A stretch of DNA of 51,499 nucleotides from Planctomycetales bacterium (GCA_020426625.1 JAGQPR010000006.1:1-51499), one strand, 5' to 3'. Shown: positions 19,277 through 28,359, numbered from the stretch's first letter. Translations and numbers: made by a program. Notes: generated by a model from the letters alone, not told the origin.

Positions 19277-20116
19277 CTACTCTGGCAGGACTTGCAACTC
19301 AACTTTGCGAAAGTCGATGGGATGACTTTCGCTTTGCAGCGAGATTGTACCGCCGGTCAACATCAAACCTCCCTGCTTTTCCGCCAACATCTTGGCGTGC
19401 GGATCGCGGTCGTCCAACTGCGATTGCTCATATTCCAAAATCACTTTGCCATCTTCAATATGTTTGATCGTACCGTTTCCGTGGACCTCGACTTCCAAGA
19501 CGACCCATTGCTCGCCATGGTAAGTTTTCGACGTTGACGAATAGCAATGCGGCGTATGCAGTTTGCCATTTAAAACGACATTGGTCCCAGGTGTACATAG
19601 ATTTGCCGTGGTTCGTTCGTCCTTGCCATTGCCGCCGAGCAATTGATATTCAATGGATGCCGGGAAATCTTGATCGATCGCCATCGTATCCGGTGATTCG
19701 CCATGCAGCATGAGCCCACTGTTGCGAATCGCCCAGCCTGGACCTCCAGGACATTGCTCACCGACAAAGCGGTATTCAACTCGCAAACGGTATTGCGAAA
19801 ACGGTTGCCGAAAAAAAAGATGCCCAAATTTCTCGCCGAATTTGGGATAGTGCTCCTTGTCGTACCGCACCTTCAGCAGTCCGTCCTCGACGCGGAACGT
19901 GTTGCCAAAGTTTTCGCCGACTTGATGATGTCGAATCTTCGGGATCCAGCCATCCAAATCGCGACCATTGAACAGTTGGATCCAATTACCCGCAGCATCA
20001 TCGGACTGCTTTGCACCAGCCGTTGTCTCATCTGCCTTAGCGAAGACAGAAGTCAAGAGTGAGGCACAAATAACCGCCAGCTGTGCCCAGCATGCGTTTC
20101 GGAAAATGTATGTCAT
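19277..20116 (-). CDS. Secreted DUF1080 (3-keto-disaccharide hydrolase-type) protein
   Basis: 279 residues from ATG at 20116; a TTG at 20152 would add twelve residues ahead of the signal peptide (hydrophobic AQLAVICASLLTSVFA). The mature part is a concanavalin-like beta-sandwich. IQLFNGRDLDGWIPK near residue 45 and the closing TISLQSESHPIDFRKVEL are the conserved edges of DUF1080. Members include enzymes that cleave 3-keto-glycosides, and planctomycetes have many paralogues. A second, distinct DUF1080 gene is at 27291. Its export suggests a role in glycan use at the periplasm; the substrate is unknown. Confidence 0.87.
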   Translation of the reverse strand: MTYIFRNACWAQLAVICASLLTSVFAKADETTAGAKQSDDAAGNWIQLFNGRDLDGWIPKIRHHQVGENFGNTFRVEDGLLKVRYDKEHYPKFGEKFGHLFFRQPFSQYRLRVEYRFVGEQCPGGPGWAIRNSGLMLHGESPDTMAIDQDFPASIEYQLLGGNGKDERTTANLCTPGTNVVLNGKLHTPHCYSSTSKTYHGEQWVVLEVEVHGNGTIKHIEDGKVILEYEQSQLDDRDPHAKMLAEKQGGLMLTGGTISLQSESHPIDFRKVELQVLPE

Positions 20117-20557
20117 AGAATTCTTATCTCGAGCAAGGGTCGTTGAATGCAAACGTCATTCAAGCCAAGAATTAGCACTTATGGGCGGTCTTGAACGCGA
20201 CCGCGCATGCTAGCAAATAACAAATTGTGCAAGCTTACGTTGACCGAGACATTGCAATTGGCGTAAATATAGCTGAATCTTTCGGCGATGTACGGGGTCC
20301 TCAACTAATTGTACGGGGTCCTCAACTAATTGTACTGGGTTCTCTTGTAATGTCGCGGAATAGATTCCGTGACGGAACTGGTCACAAGCATCGACCAAGA
20401 TTCATTGCGGATCAGGTTTTGATTGGGAATTAGGTTTCTCAGCAACCGCACCACAGGTCGAGATTGACCAAGATATAATCAGCTACTAAGCGGCGGATGG
20501 GAACAAACGTCCATACCATTTCGAGATGTCGAAAATTCGAGCCAAGTTTCTGACGGA
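20117..20557. promoter_or_regulatory. Divergent intergenic region with tandem repeat
   Basis: The region should contain promoters for both the leftward DUF1080 gene and the rightward DsbD-like gene. Apart from the 21-bp tandem repeat no consensus promoter or terminator is recognised. The small leftward open frame that runs through the repeat (20210-20398) is not supported as a gene. Confidence 0.35.
20289..20351. repeat. Three tandem copies of a 21-bp unit
   Basis: Two identical units TGTACGGGGTCCTCAACTAA(T) at 20289-20309 and 20310-20330, then a diverged third at 20331-20351 (TGTACTGGGTTCTCTTGTAA). The 21-bp period equals two helical turns. It lies in the 441-bp space (20117-20557) between divergent genes, about 170 bp before the DUF1080 start and 210 bp before the DsbD-like start. 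Confidence 0.85.
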
Positions 20558-23047
20558 ATGAGGACAACGTCGATGAGCAACCGTTTAGAGTTTGCGAAGC
20601 GTAGGGTGAGACGGATGAAGTGTATTGAATCGCCTAGTGCATACCTGCTTACATCGTCGCGGAGGCTGGATGCAACCAGCGCCTTCTATCGTAGCCTAGT
20701 CTTCTTGCTGGTCGTCTTGTTGTTCAGCCCCTGTATCGGCGTCGCACAGAAGAGCGGCGGTTCGTTCAGTGGCTTCGGATTCCCGACCGTCAATGCAGGT
20801 CCTAAGGTTTCCTACTCAGCCGAATATGATTTGGAACGTGGTGGCAAAAAGGGCAGGCTGCGCGTTACGGCAAAAATTGGTGACGGCTTCCACACATACT
20901 CGACGACACAAGCTGCTGGCGGTCCATTCCCGACCTCCATCTCGACCAAGAACACGGAGATCAAACTCACTGGACCGTTCATACCAGATCACGAGGCTAC
21001 ACCTGCCCGCGACGAAGCTTGGCCCGATCTGGTGGTAGAAGAACACCACGGTACCGTAGTTTGGACCGCTCCGTTTGAAGCGGACAAACCTCTCGACGAA
21101 GCTAAATTTCAGCCTGAGATTGAGATTGACGCACTGGTTTGTGGCAACGGCACTTGCGAACCCGTCGGCGACACGATCATTGCTAAGTTTGCCGAATTCT
21201 ACGGTGGCCAAGAATTGATGTATTCTTTTCGCGCCGATTCAAGCCATGCCGTATGGTCGGCCAAGTTGTCCGAATCGGCAGCGACACCGGCGACCGAGCT
21301 GCTGCTCACGCTTCGCGCAGACGTCGATCCGGGCTATCACGTTTACCGTTATGTGCCTGGCGACTCGGAAACGAATTTTCGCACGATGATTTCGGTCAAG
21401 ACCAAGTCGGGGCTGAAGTTCAAAGAGCCGACTACTTCAGCGCCGATCGTGACCAACAACTTGTTGGGCGAGCCGATCGAATACTACGCCGGTTCAGTTG
21501 AATGGCAGATACCGGTCGAAATTCCGGCTGATGCACCTGTGGGTGAGTACCCCATCGAGTTGAACGTAGGGTTCTACACGTGCGACGAAAACAGTTGCGA
21601 TCCACCGGCTGCTGTCGCGCTGAATGGTAGCGTCATGGTTGCGGAGAAAGCCAACCCTGAATCCAAACCATTGTCCCTATCCGCGCTGCCTTTTGTTGCA
21701 GTGGTCGATTCCGACCATCTAGCGGATTGGATAGACACCCCAGGAACATCGGCACCGGTGCCCGAAGTAAAGCAAGCCACCTTACCAGTGGCTCCAGCTC
21801 AGCCACTGACGCTGATGCATTTGTTAGCAGCGTTGGCGGGTGGGTTTATCCTTAACTTCATGCCCTGCGTTCTGCCGGTCATTGGCCTGAAGGTAATGAG
21901 TTTTGTGGAACAGGCCGGTAGTGACCGGCGGAAAATCGTGGCTTTGAATCTGGCATTCGTGGCTGGCATCCTAGCTGTGATGCTCGCCCTGTCGCTAGCT
22001 ACAGTCGCCGCCAAATTGGTCTGGGGTACAGCCTTCGGCTGGGGGCAGCAATTCACCATACTTGAATTTAAGGTTGCTCTCGCGATGCTGGTGTTTGCCA
22101 TGTCACTGAGCTTCTTGGGCGTGTGGGAAATCCCCATCCCCGGTTTTGCCATGTCAGTCAAGTCCGGCCAGTTGATGGAACAAGAAGGTATTCTGGGCGC
22201 GTTTTCAAAAGGAATCCTGACGACAGTGTTGGCCACGCCCTGTTCGGGGCCATTACTGGGCTCGCTATTTGGCTTGAGCTTGTCGCTGTCGGAAATGAAT
22301 GTGATTTTCCTTTACTTCATTGTAGGGATCGGCATGTCGCTGCCCTATCTGGTTCTTTGTGTGCATCCGGGTTTTGTCGACTTCCTGCCTCGTCCAGGCG
22401 CGTGGATGGAAACGCTGAAGCAGGCCTTGGCCTTTCCATTGCTATTGACGGTCGTATTCTTTGTGGCCAGCATCGGTGCCGAGCACCGCATCGCCACCTT
22501 GATCCTGTTGATCTTTGTCTGGTTCGCTTGCTGGCTGGTTGGTAGGGTGCCAGGCTATGCCAAGTCCTCGCGCAAGCGAATCGCTTGGACTTCTGCTCTG
22601 GCGTCGATTGCTTTGGGAGGGTTCATCGGCTTTGGCTACTTTGGACCAGTTGAGCACAAACTGCCGTGGATCGAATACAACGAATTGCAGCTGACCAAGC
22701 TCCGCCAGCAAGGCAAAACCGTGATGGTCGATTTTACAGCCAATTGGTGCGTCAATTGCCAAGTGAATCTAAGAATGGCGATTGACCGAGTTAAGGTCGC
22801 CGACATCGTGGCGGCCAACGATGTGGTGCCAATGGTTGCTGATTGGACCGATCGCTCCGATGAGATTCTTGAAAAGTTGGCCGAATTGCAAAGCGCTTCC
22901 ATTCCAGTGCTGGCGATTTATCCTGCTGAACCGGGAGCAGAGCCGATCATCTTGCGAGATCTATTGACAGAATCGCAGGTGATCGATGCGTTGAAGCGAG
23001 CGGGGCCAAGTCTTCCTGAGGCAACGTTGACGAGCAAGATGCAGTAA
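20558..23047 (+). CDS. DsbD-like thiol:disulfide interchange protein with tandem N-terminal domains
   Basis: 829 residues; ATG at 20573 (GAGGA nine bases before) is an alternative start. A signal-anchor lies near residues 45-65. Two consecutive DsbD-alpha-like domains follow (about 80-215 and 225-370), each with a cysteine pair (CGNGTC near 195, CDENSC near 345). The eight-helix DsbD core (about 420-700) has its redox cysteines in FMPCVLPVIG and ATPCSGPLLG. A C-terminal thioredoxin domain has WCVNC near residue 735. The protein should carry electrons from cytoplasmic thioredoxin to the periplasm for disulfide reduction or cytochrome maturation. The doubled alpha domain differs from the single one of E. 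coli DsbD. Confidence 0.9.
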   Translation: MRTTSMSNRLEFAKRRVRRMKCIESPSAYLLTSSRRLDATSAFYRSLVFLLVVLLFSPCIGVAQKSGGSFSGFGFPTVNAGPKVSYSAEYDLERGGKKGRLRVTAKIGDGFHTYSTTQAAGGPFPTSISTKNTEIKLTGPFIPDHEATPARDEAWPDLVVEEHHGTVVWTAPFEADKPLDEAKFQPEIEIDALVCGNGTCEPVGDTIIAKFAEFYGGQELMYSFRADSSHAVWSAKLSESAATPATELLLTLRADVDPGYHVYRYVPGDSETNFRTMISVKTKSGLKFKEPTTSAPIVTNNLLGEPIEYYAGSVEWQIPVEIPADAPVGEYPIELNVGFYTCDENSCDPPAAVALNGSVMVAEKANPESKPLSLSALPFVAVVDSDHLADWIDTPGTSAPVPEVKQATLPVAPAQPLTLMHLLAALAGGFILNFMPCVLPVIGLKVMSFVEQAGSDRRKIVALNLAFVAGILAVMLALSLATVAAKLVWGTAFGWGQQFTILEFKVALAMLVFAMSLSFLGVWEIPIPGFAMSVKSGQLMEQEGILGAFSKGILTTVLATPCSGPLLGSLFGLSLSLSEMNVIFLYFIVGIGMSLPYLVLCVHPGFVDFLPRPGAWMETLKQALAFPLLLTVVFFVASIGAEHRIATLILLIFVWFACWLVGRVPGYAKSSRKRIAWTSALASIALGGFIGFGYFGPVEHKLPWIEYNELQLTKLRQQGKTVMVDFTANWCVNCQVNLRMAIDRVKVADIVAANDVVPMVADWTDRSDEILEKLAELQSASIPVLAIYPAEPGAEPIILRDLLTESQVIDALKRAGPSLPEATLTSKMQ

Positions 23048-23073
23048 CACGAGCAAGTCACGGCTGACGCGTG

Positions 23074-24060
23074 TCACACCACCAGCCAACCACGCTTCAC
23101 TTGCTCGCGAAAGGCATCCAACGAGGCACGCACACCCATGCTCAAGCTTGTGTGCGGTACATCGGGAAAGCGTGCCGTGAATGGCTGGTAATCTAAATCG
23201 CAGATGAACGGCACTTGCTCATTTCCAACTGTGATGCGGCATTCGTCTTCAATGCCTGCTTCTCGGGCAGCTTGCTGGATGGCAGACAGAAATTCGTCGG
23301 TGGTTACGGTGTGACTGGGTAAGGTGAAGATACCGAAGCCCTCAAATGGTTGGAGCAAAGCCTGAGCAAAGGCCGCACCAACGTCCGGAGCGAACAGATA
23401 ATCCTGGCGCGAGCAAAATGGGATCTGGTAGGCTTGCCCCAAGGCGACGCTCTTGATGGCTGTCGTGGGACTGGAGGTCAAACCAGCGTCGCGTCCCGGT
23501 CCGTAAAGTACGCCCGGGCGGAGGCAGACGGTCGTCGTACCCGTGTCCTGCCAAAAGAACTTGGAGATGTGTTCACTGGCTAGTTTCCAAGCACCATACA
23601 CGTTTACTGGCTTGGCTTCCGACAGCATGGCGACGGTACCTTTGGCATAGGCATCGCGAGGGCCATAGACGGCTATGGAGCTAGCGTAAACATAACGTTG
23701 AATCGGCAGCTTGCAGGCCTTCATCGCCTCGATCAGGTTTTGTGTTCCACCCAGATTGACTTGCAAGCCGAGATGCCGATGAGCATTGCAGTCGGGTGTC
23801 TGCAGGGCAGCCAGGTGCACGACGTGGCTAATCGAATGTTGTTGCAAGAGGTAGCAGAGCTTGGTCTGATCGGTAATTTCGCAGTCGACAAATGACATGC
23901 GCGAACGATCTACGCTGTCGAAAACTCGCTGTATCCTTTGTTCGTTGATCGAACGACTGCCAATTACCAGGAATGCGTCGGTGTTGCGAATGAGCCACTT
24001 GGCTGTTTCGGATCCAATGCACCCTAATCCACCGGTGATCAATACTCGCGGCGATGACAT
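23074..24060 (-). CDS. NAD-dependent epimerase/dehydratase
   Basis: 328 residues from ATG at 24060, chosen because GGGGAAC precedes it and the Rossmann motif (VLITGGLGCIGSE) begins at residue 6; the frame is open to 24120. The catalytic pair is YASSIAVYG plus VYGAWK near residue 150. RPGVLYGPGRDAGLTSSPT near 180 is typical of extended SDRs acting on nucleotide sugars. A repeat copy lies in its leader. It stands alone, so the substrate is open; it is not closely similar in sequence to the epimerase at 4056. Confidence 0.82.
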   Translation of the reverse strand: MSSPRVLITGGLGCIGSETAKWLIRNTDAFLVIGSRSINEQRIQRVFDSVDRSRMSFVDCEITDQTKLCYLLQQHSISHVVHLAALQTPDCNAHRHLGLQVNLGGTQNLIEAMKACKLPIQRYVYASSIAVYGPRDAYAKGTVAMLSEAKPVNVYGAWKLASEHISKFFWQDTGTTTVCLRPGVLYGPGRDAGLTSSPTTAIKSVALGQAYQIPFCSRQDYLFAPDVGAAFAQALLQPFEGFGIFTLPSHTVTTDEFLSAIQQAAREAGIEDECRITVGNEQVPFICDLDYQPFTARFPDVPHTSLSMGVRASLDAFREQVKRGWLVV

Positions 24061-24147
24061 GTAATGTTCCCCAATGGTTTTTCCGGTTGCGTCGAGCCAT
24101 GATGCTTCAATATGAAGCAAGCTTGTCGATGCTCTACATCGAATCGT

Positions 24148-24233
24148 TATACAGGTCGCGCCCAGCTTTGATGGTTTGGCAGAGCAGGAATAGTTGCGTA
24201 AGCCTCATTCTTTACCGAGCAAACAATAATAAC
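24148..24233 (+). repeat. Dispersed 80-bp repeat, copy 3
   Basis: One of the best-preserved copies, running from TATACAGGTCGCGCCCAGC through GCGTAAGCCTCATTC to ACCGAGCAAACAATAATAAC. It is 88 bp upstream of the epimerase start and antisense to it. Confidence 0.85.
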
Positions 24234-24307
24234 TATCGCGGCCGACGAGTCCCCGAATAGCGGACGCAAACGAGGCCCCTTTGTTGACGAACCTCGCAAG
24301 CTGGAGT

Positions 24308-25393
24308 TCACTCCTGTTTTTGCACAGTCGTGATGTTCGTCGCCAAATCATCGACCAGCTTCTCTTCGGTTCGCTCGTTTGCGGTGCGTCCTTCCAAGAT
24401 CGATTGCAATTGTGTTGGTCCCTCTAAGCGACCAATATTCACAACCGACTCGCCTGGAGTGACGGCGGGCAGCGTAGTCATACCGATGATGATTCCGTCG
24501 AATGGGGCATAGAGAGTACTCTTCTCGACGCCTAGCAAATTTGTGTTGGTGGCAATGGGTTGATCGGCGGCAACTATCTCACCTGGTGTCACGTGGAACT
24601 GAAGAAAACCGCCTCTCATGGCCCTGATCCATTTGGATTTGGAAATCACTGTCTGATGTTTGACGACGCTTGGCGATCCCTCCAGCATTCCTAGCTCTCG
24701 CAGTACGTTCTTAATACCATTGATGGTTATATCTACAATCGAGGGTTCGACCTTCCAAACTTCCCCACCTTCCAGGATTATGGTCGGACAACCTGCTCGA
24801 GAAGCTTCCCGGCGTAGCGAACCATCAGGCCCCTTACCATCCAGGATCAGCTCGCAGCCAAAAGCCTTGGCAATCCTGCCAACGTTAGCGTCTCGCATGT
24901 CGGCTCGAATATTGGGATAGTTTGTCTTGCGAACCGCCGCCGTGTGCAGGTCGATGCCATAATCGCTGCGCAATACGATCTCTTGAAAGACATTGTTGGC
25001 CATCCGGCTGGCCAGGCTACCTTCGGGTGATCCAGGGAAAAAGCGATTCAAATCGCGTCGATCGGGCAGATATCGCGAGTGACGGTCAAACGCGAGCAGA
25101 TTCAAGACAGGTACCAAAATCAGGCTGCCACGGATCAGATCCAAATCACCCGAGTGGAGAAGTTGCCGAATGGCCCCGGTACCGTTGATCTCGTCGCCAT
25201 GCAATGCAGCCGTAATGAAAACAACTGGCCCCTCCTGTTCAGCCCGCCGGATTTGGATGGGAATCCGAACATGCATGCCACTATAGCTCTCGCTAATCGT
25301 GAGTTTGATGTTCTTTGTGGTTCCCAGCGCGATTTCTTCTTCGCCCCACGTGGAAATAGGTTTCTTGAGATAAATCCTTCGCTTGCTTGGCAT
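24308..25393 (-). CDS. Succinylglutamate desuccinylase / aspartoacylase family protein
   Basis: 361 residues. The zinc-peptidase-like core shows AALHGDEINGTGAIR near residue 65 (His and Glu ligands), DRRDLNRFFPGSPEGS near 113 and GIDLHTAAVRKTNYPN near 148 (third ligand His). The C-terminal beta-domain (about 265-340) resembles a biotinyl/lipoyl-like fold that many AstE/AspA members have. Enzymes of this family remove acyl groups from amino acids such as glutamate or aspartate. It lies 72 bp downstream of a RimK-type ligase on the same strand, a pairing that suggests related substrates. No Shine-Dalgarno site is seen; a repeat copy begins 13 bp upstream of the start. Confidence 0.86.
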   Translation of the reverse strand: MPSKRRIYLKKPISTWGEEEIALGTTKNIKLTISESYSGMHVRIPIQIRRAEQEGPVVFITAALHGDEINGTGAIRQLLHSGDLDLIRGSLILVPVLNLLAFDRHSRYLPDRRDLNRFFPGSPEGSLASRMANNVFQEIVLRSDYGIDLHTAAVRKTNYPNIRADMRDANVGRIAKAFGCELILDGKGPDGSLRREASRAGCPTIILEGGEVWKVEPSIVDITINGIKNVLRELGMLEGSPSVVKHQTVISKSKWIRAMRGGFLQFHVTPGEIVAADQPIATNTNLLGVEKSTLYAPFDGIIIGMTTLPAVTPGESVVNIGRLEGPTQLQSILEGRTANERTEEKLVDDLATNITTVQKQE

Positions 25394-25406
25394 GTTTGGA
25401 AGCTAT

Positions 25407-25490
25407 GAATTATTCGTTTTAGCCGAATGTGAGGCTTGCGCAGTGATACTTGTCCGATAAAAGCATCAAAGTTGGACGTTACCTGTATAG
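25407..25490 (-). repeat. Dispersed 80-bp repeat, copy 4, overlapping a gene end
   Basis: Read on the minus strand it runs TATACAGGTAACGTCCAACT through GCGCAAGCCTCA to ACGAATAATTC. Its first 24 bases encode the last seven residues (YTGNVQL) and the TGA of the RimK-like gene. The rest fills the space to the AstE-like start. It is the only copy in this orientation. Confidence 0.85.
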
Positions 25491-26716
25491 TCAATCGACG
25501 CCTGCGAAGCCTGATCTATTTCCAGATGGGCGATTTCCGATTCCTCAATTGCCTGCACCTTGGGCACTCGGCGGTTGCGGATTTTCTTAGGTACCATACC
25601 CTTCATGAATTCCAATTTGCCGAAGCACAACAAACGGTCTGAGGGTTCCAGTACACGATCGGCCCGCGGATTGGGAATGACGGTCGTGCCGCGATAAAGC
25701 GTCAAGACGTTGATGTCGCTATCGCGCAGGTTGGATTCGTTAATCGTTTTCCCGACAAACATAGAGCCTTCGGGAATAAAAATCTCCGCCACTCCATAGC
25801 CACGGCTGACCGTCAATCGTTGGCGCACGTCGATTTCCGGAAAGTCGACTTGGGCAGCAATGTAGTCAACGATAGCGCCGGCAATATCCAGTTGAGTGCA
25901 GGTCTCGATCCCTTCCAATCCGGGAGACGAATTAACTTCCATAACCTGCGGGCCATCATGCCCTTCCAGCATGTCAACTCCGGCCACATGCAGTCCCATG
26001 ATCTGTGCCGCCCTGACTGCCGTTTGCTGGTATTTCTCGTCCAGCTCAACAACCTCGGTCATGCCTCCGCGATGGACGTTGCTGCGAAACTCCTGTCCCT
26101 GTGCTACTCGCCGCATCGCTCCCACAACTTGGTCACCAACCACCAGCGCTCGAATGTCCTTGCCTTTGCTTTCAGCCACAAACTTCTGGACAAGTACATT
26201 CTGTTTCTGACTCTGCAGTAGTTCGATAATAGCTTCTGCCGATTTGATGCTCTCGGCCAGAAGTACACCGATGCCCTGGGTGCCCTCAATTAACTTGATG
26301 ACAACCGGGGCGCCACCAACACGTTCAATGGCGGGCAAGACATCGCGTTTGTCACGGACAAATGTCGTCTTAGGTATCCCTATATGGTGCCGACTGAGAA
26401 TTTGCAAACTGCGAAGTTTGTCGCGAGAATTAGAGATACCAGCGGATGAATTGCCACAGAACACGTCCATCTGCTCGAACTGGCGGACGACGGCGGTGCC
26501 GAAATAAGTGATCGATGCACCGATACGTGGTAGAACGGCATCGAAATTGATCAGTGGTTTTTGGCTGTAATAAAGATCAGGCGAGCCCTCTTCCAAATCT
26601 ATGGCAAAGCGGAGCGTATCCAGTACCTTTACAGTGTGTCCCCGTTGGGTGGCGGCTTCAACTAACCGGCGAGTGCTATAGCACCTCTTGCTGCAGGAGA
26701 GTATTCCTAGTTGCAT
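25466..26716 (-). CDS. RimK-type ATP-grasp ligase with C-terminal RCK_C-like domain
   Basis: 416 residues from ATG at 26716, supported by GAGAGGTG; the frame is open to 26791. The N-terminal preATP-grasp part contains INFDAVLPRIGASITYFG and the ATP-grasp domain contains VIKLIEGTQGIGVLLAES near residue 145 and DMLEGHDGPQVMEVNSSPGLEG near 265 (Mg ligands). These are RimK-family features; relatives add glutamate to a protein or small-molecule carboxylate. From about residue 305 a further domain (EIFIPEGSMFVGKTINESNL, VLEPSDRLLCFG) looks like the TrkA C-terminal (RCK_C) ligand-binding fold, absent from E. coli RimK. The last residues come from a dispersed repeat. It forms a likely operon with the AstE-like gene. 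Confidence 0.87.
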   Translation of the reverse strand: MQLGILSCSKRCYSTRRLVEAATQRGHTVKVLDTLRFAIDLEEGSPDLYYSQKPLINFDAVLPRIGASITYFGTAVVRQFEQMDVFCGNSSAGISNSRDKLRSLQILSRHHIGIPKTTFVRDKRDVLPAIERVGGAPVVIKLIEGTQGIGVLLAESIKSAEAIIELLQSQKQNVLVQKFVAESKGKDIRALVVGDQVVGAMRRVAQGQEFRSNVHRGGMTEVVELDEKYQQTAVRAAQIMGLHVAGVDMLEGHDGPQVMEVNSSPGLEGIETCTQLDIAGAIVDYIAAQVDFPEIDVRQRLTVSRGYGVAEIFIPEGSMFVGKTINESNLRDSDINVLTLYRGTTVIPNPRADRVLEPSDRLLCFGKLEFMKGMVPKKIRNRRVPKVQAIEESEIAHLEIDQASQASIDYTGNVQL

Positions 26717-27290
26717 CGTATCACCTCTCGCATTAATCGCTCCAATGTTGCACGGGGAAACCCAGCTCAATAAAAAGCTTGCAACCCACACCGACTCCGA
26801 TAATTGCAGCCGTCGTCCGAACCGTCAATGGTACGCTATTTTGAGTTACGGCGATGTCGCACGAACCACAGCCATCTTGGCTCGCTGGCGGCGAAGTCAA
26901 CAAGAGTCTCTTAGATCGCCTGGCCTGCGCAAACTCACGAGCCATGAGGTAACCACAACCTGCTGTGGTTGTCAATCGGTTTATGAACTTCCGCAGGTCC
27001 AGCTCTTGGACCACATTGTTCCAATTACCATAAGCACTGTCGCCACAACTACAAAGATTCACATCCCGCCCGGCAGGCGGAACGTACTGGTGCTGCCAGT
27101 TGCCGAATGGGAGCAGAGTTCCACTTGGGATAAGATATGTCGCACAGTTGCCTACAGTTCGGGGAATCCCTGACTTGCATGCTCGAAGCGGTGCTTTCTA
27201 ATCCAAAACAGTCGCGTAAGCTGTTCTACAATAGCCGCCGGCGTTGCAATTCATTGAAGCAAACGATACCAAAAATAAGTGAGACCAAGA
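26717..27290. other. 574-bp divergent intergenic region, no supported gene
   Basis: The region lies between the leftward ligase gene and the rightward DUF1080 gene and should hold both promoters. Open frames on both strands (26688-27173 +, 26733-27062 -) have no recognisable domain. An inverted repeat AACCACA/TGTGGTT occurs at 26952-26971. A stretch near 27209 (GTCGCGTAAGCTGTTCT) weakly recalls the centre of the dispersed repeat but is too short to call. Confidence 0.4.
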
Positions 27291-28103
27291 ATGTTTGTTC
27301 GACTGGTTCGTAGGGCGATGTCAGTGTCCATGCCGAAGTTCACGCCCAAGCTGCTCGTGTGTTTATTGCTGTCGTTCTATTGGCCCCATTGCCAAGGGCA
27401 AACCGTATCCAGTTCAGCAATCGACCACACCGGTCTGACCGCGCCAACGCAAGGCGATACTCCCCGAGCGTACATTGATGGAACGCAGGCCGACTGGCGC
27501 AACTTGGGCGAAGATGACTTTGAGCGAGTCAACTTGGAGGAAGATACTTGGACCTGGGATGGGAATGTGGCGCGCTGTACGGGCCAACCGGTGGGCGTCG
27601 AGCGATCGAAAGAAATCTTTACAAACTTTGAATTAGTTGCGCGGTGGCGCCATTTGTCCGATGGCGGCAACTCAGGCTTTTTCATCTGGGCCTCCCCCGA
27701 AGGCATGCAGGGATTGCAACCAGGAAAATTGCCTAGGTCGGGAATCGAAATCCAAGTGCTGGACAACGGATTTACGAAGCGCTACGAACAACGCAGTGGC
27801 AAGCCAGGTGATTGGTTTACAACGCACGGCGATGTGTTTCCTGTTGGCACGAGCAAGCTCAAGCCCTTTCCTCCACTATCACCCAATGGTTCCCGCAGCT
27901 TTCCGTCAAAGCAGCTCAGTCGACCATCGCCGCAGTGGAATCATTACTACATTCGTGCGATTCAGGGAGAAGTTCGCTTATGGGTCAACGGAGAGGAGGT
28001 TTCCGGTGGCAACGCTGCCCAACCGGCCACGGGCCACATCTGCTTGGAATCCGAAGGAGCGCCAGTCGAATTCAAGGATATCCGTATCCGAGTTCTCCCC
28101 TAG
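27291..28103 (+). CDS. Secreted DUF1080 (3-keto-disaccharide hydrolase-type) protein
   Basis: About 270 residues; ATG at 27291 is chosen over GTG at 27279, which then forms part of an AGTGAG site. The signal peptide has a basic start and the core LLVCLLLSFYWP. The DUF1080 beta-sandwich spans about residues 70-270: LEEDTWTWDGNVARCTGQP, GNSGFFIWASPEG, GIEIQVLDNG, and the closing GHICLESEGAPVEFKDIRI. It differs clearly from the paralogue at 19277. It is a probable periplasmic glycan-active protein; the substrate is unknown. Confidence 0.87.
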   Translation: MFVRLVRRAMSVSMPKFTPKLLVCLLLSFYWPHCQGQTVSSSAIDHTGLTAPTQGDTPRAYIDGTQADWRNLGEDDFERVNLEEDTWTWDGNVARCTGQPVGVERSKEIFTNFELVARWRHLSDGGNSGFFIWASPEGMQGLQPGKLPRSGIEIQVLDNGFTKRYEQRSGKPGDWFTTHGDVFPVGTSKLKPFPPLSPNGSRSFPSKQLSRPSPQWNHYYIRAIQGEVRLWVNGEEVSGGNAAQPATGHICLESEGAPVEFKDIRIRVLP

Positions 28104-28359
28104 AGGTTGGCATTTGGGAAACGTAGTGCATGCTGCTAGTGTCACAAATCGTAATTCCGATGCCACATCAGCCTCTGCCGCGCTAGCGTGCGGTTCCGTC
28201 AAAAACCGCGTGATAGCTAGCGCACAGCGGCTAATTTTGCGGAAGGATTACGTGGAACTGAATTTCCAATTCTTGACACTAGCATATCAAGAGGCTCAGC
28301 CTGTAATGCGAATAACAGGATAGCAGCCTCTATTACAATTTGGACCGCTTCCACGATGC

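Noticed and set aside
20210..20398. Leftward 62-codon frame with the heptapeptide repeat QLVEDPV
   Set aside because: The peptide repeat follows from the 21-bp tandem DNA repeat, whose period is divisible by three; no ribosome site or domain is present.
23048..23108. Inverted CGAGCAAGT / ACTTGCTCG arms at the end of the DsbD-like gene
   Set aside because: Only 9 bp with a 40-bp spacer, and one arm lies inside the epimerase coding region; not a convincing terminator.
26688..27173. Opposing open frames of 161 (+) and 109 (-) codons in the region before the DUF1080 gene
   Set aside because: The two overlap each other, have no domain or signal peptide and start without a ribosome site; a decayed gene cannot be excluded but is not supported.
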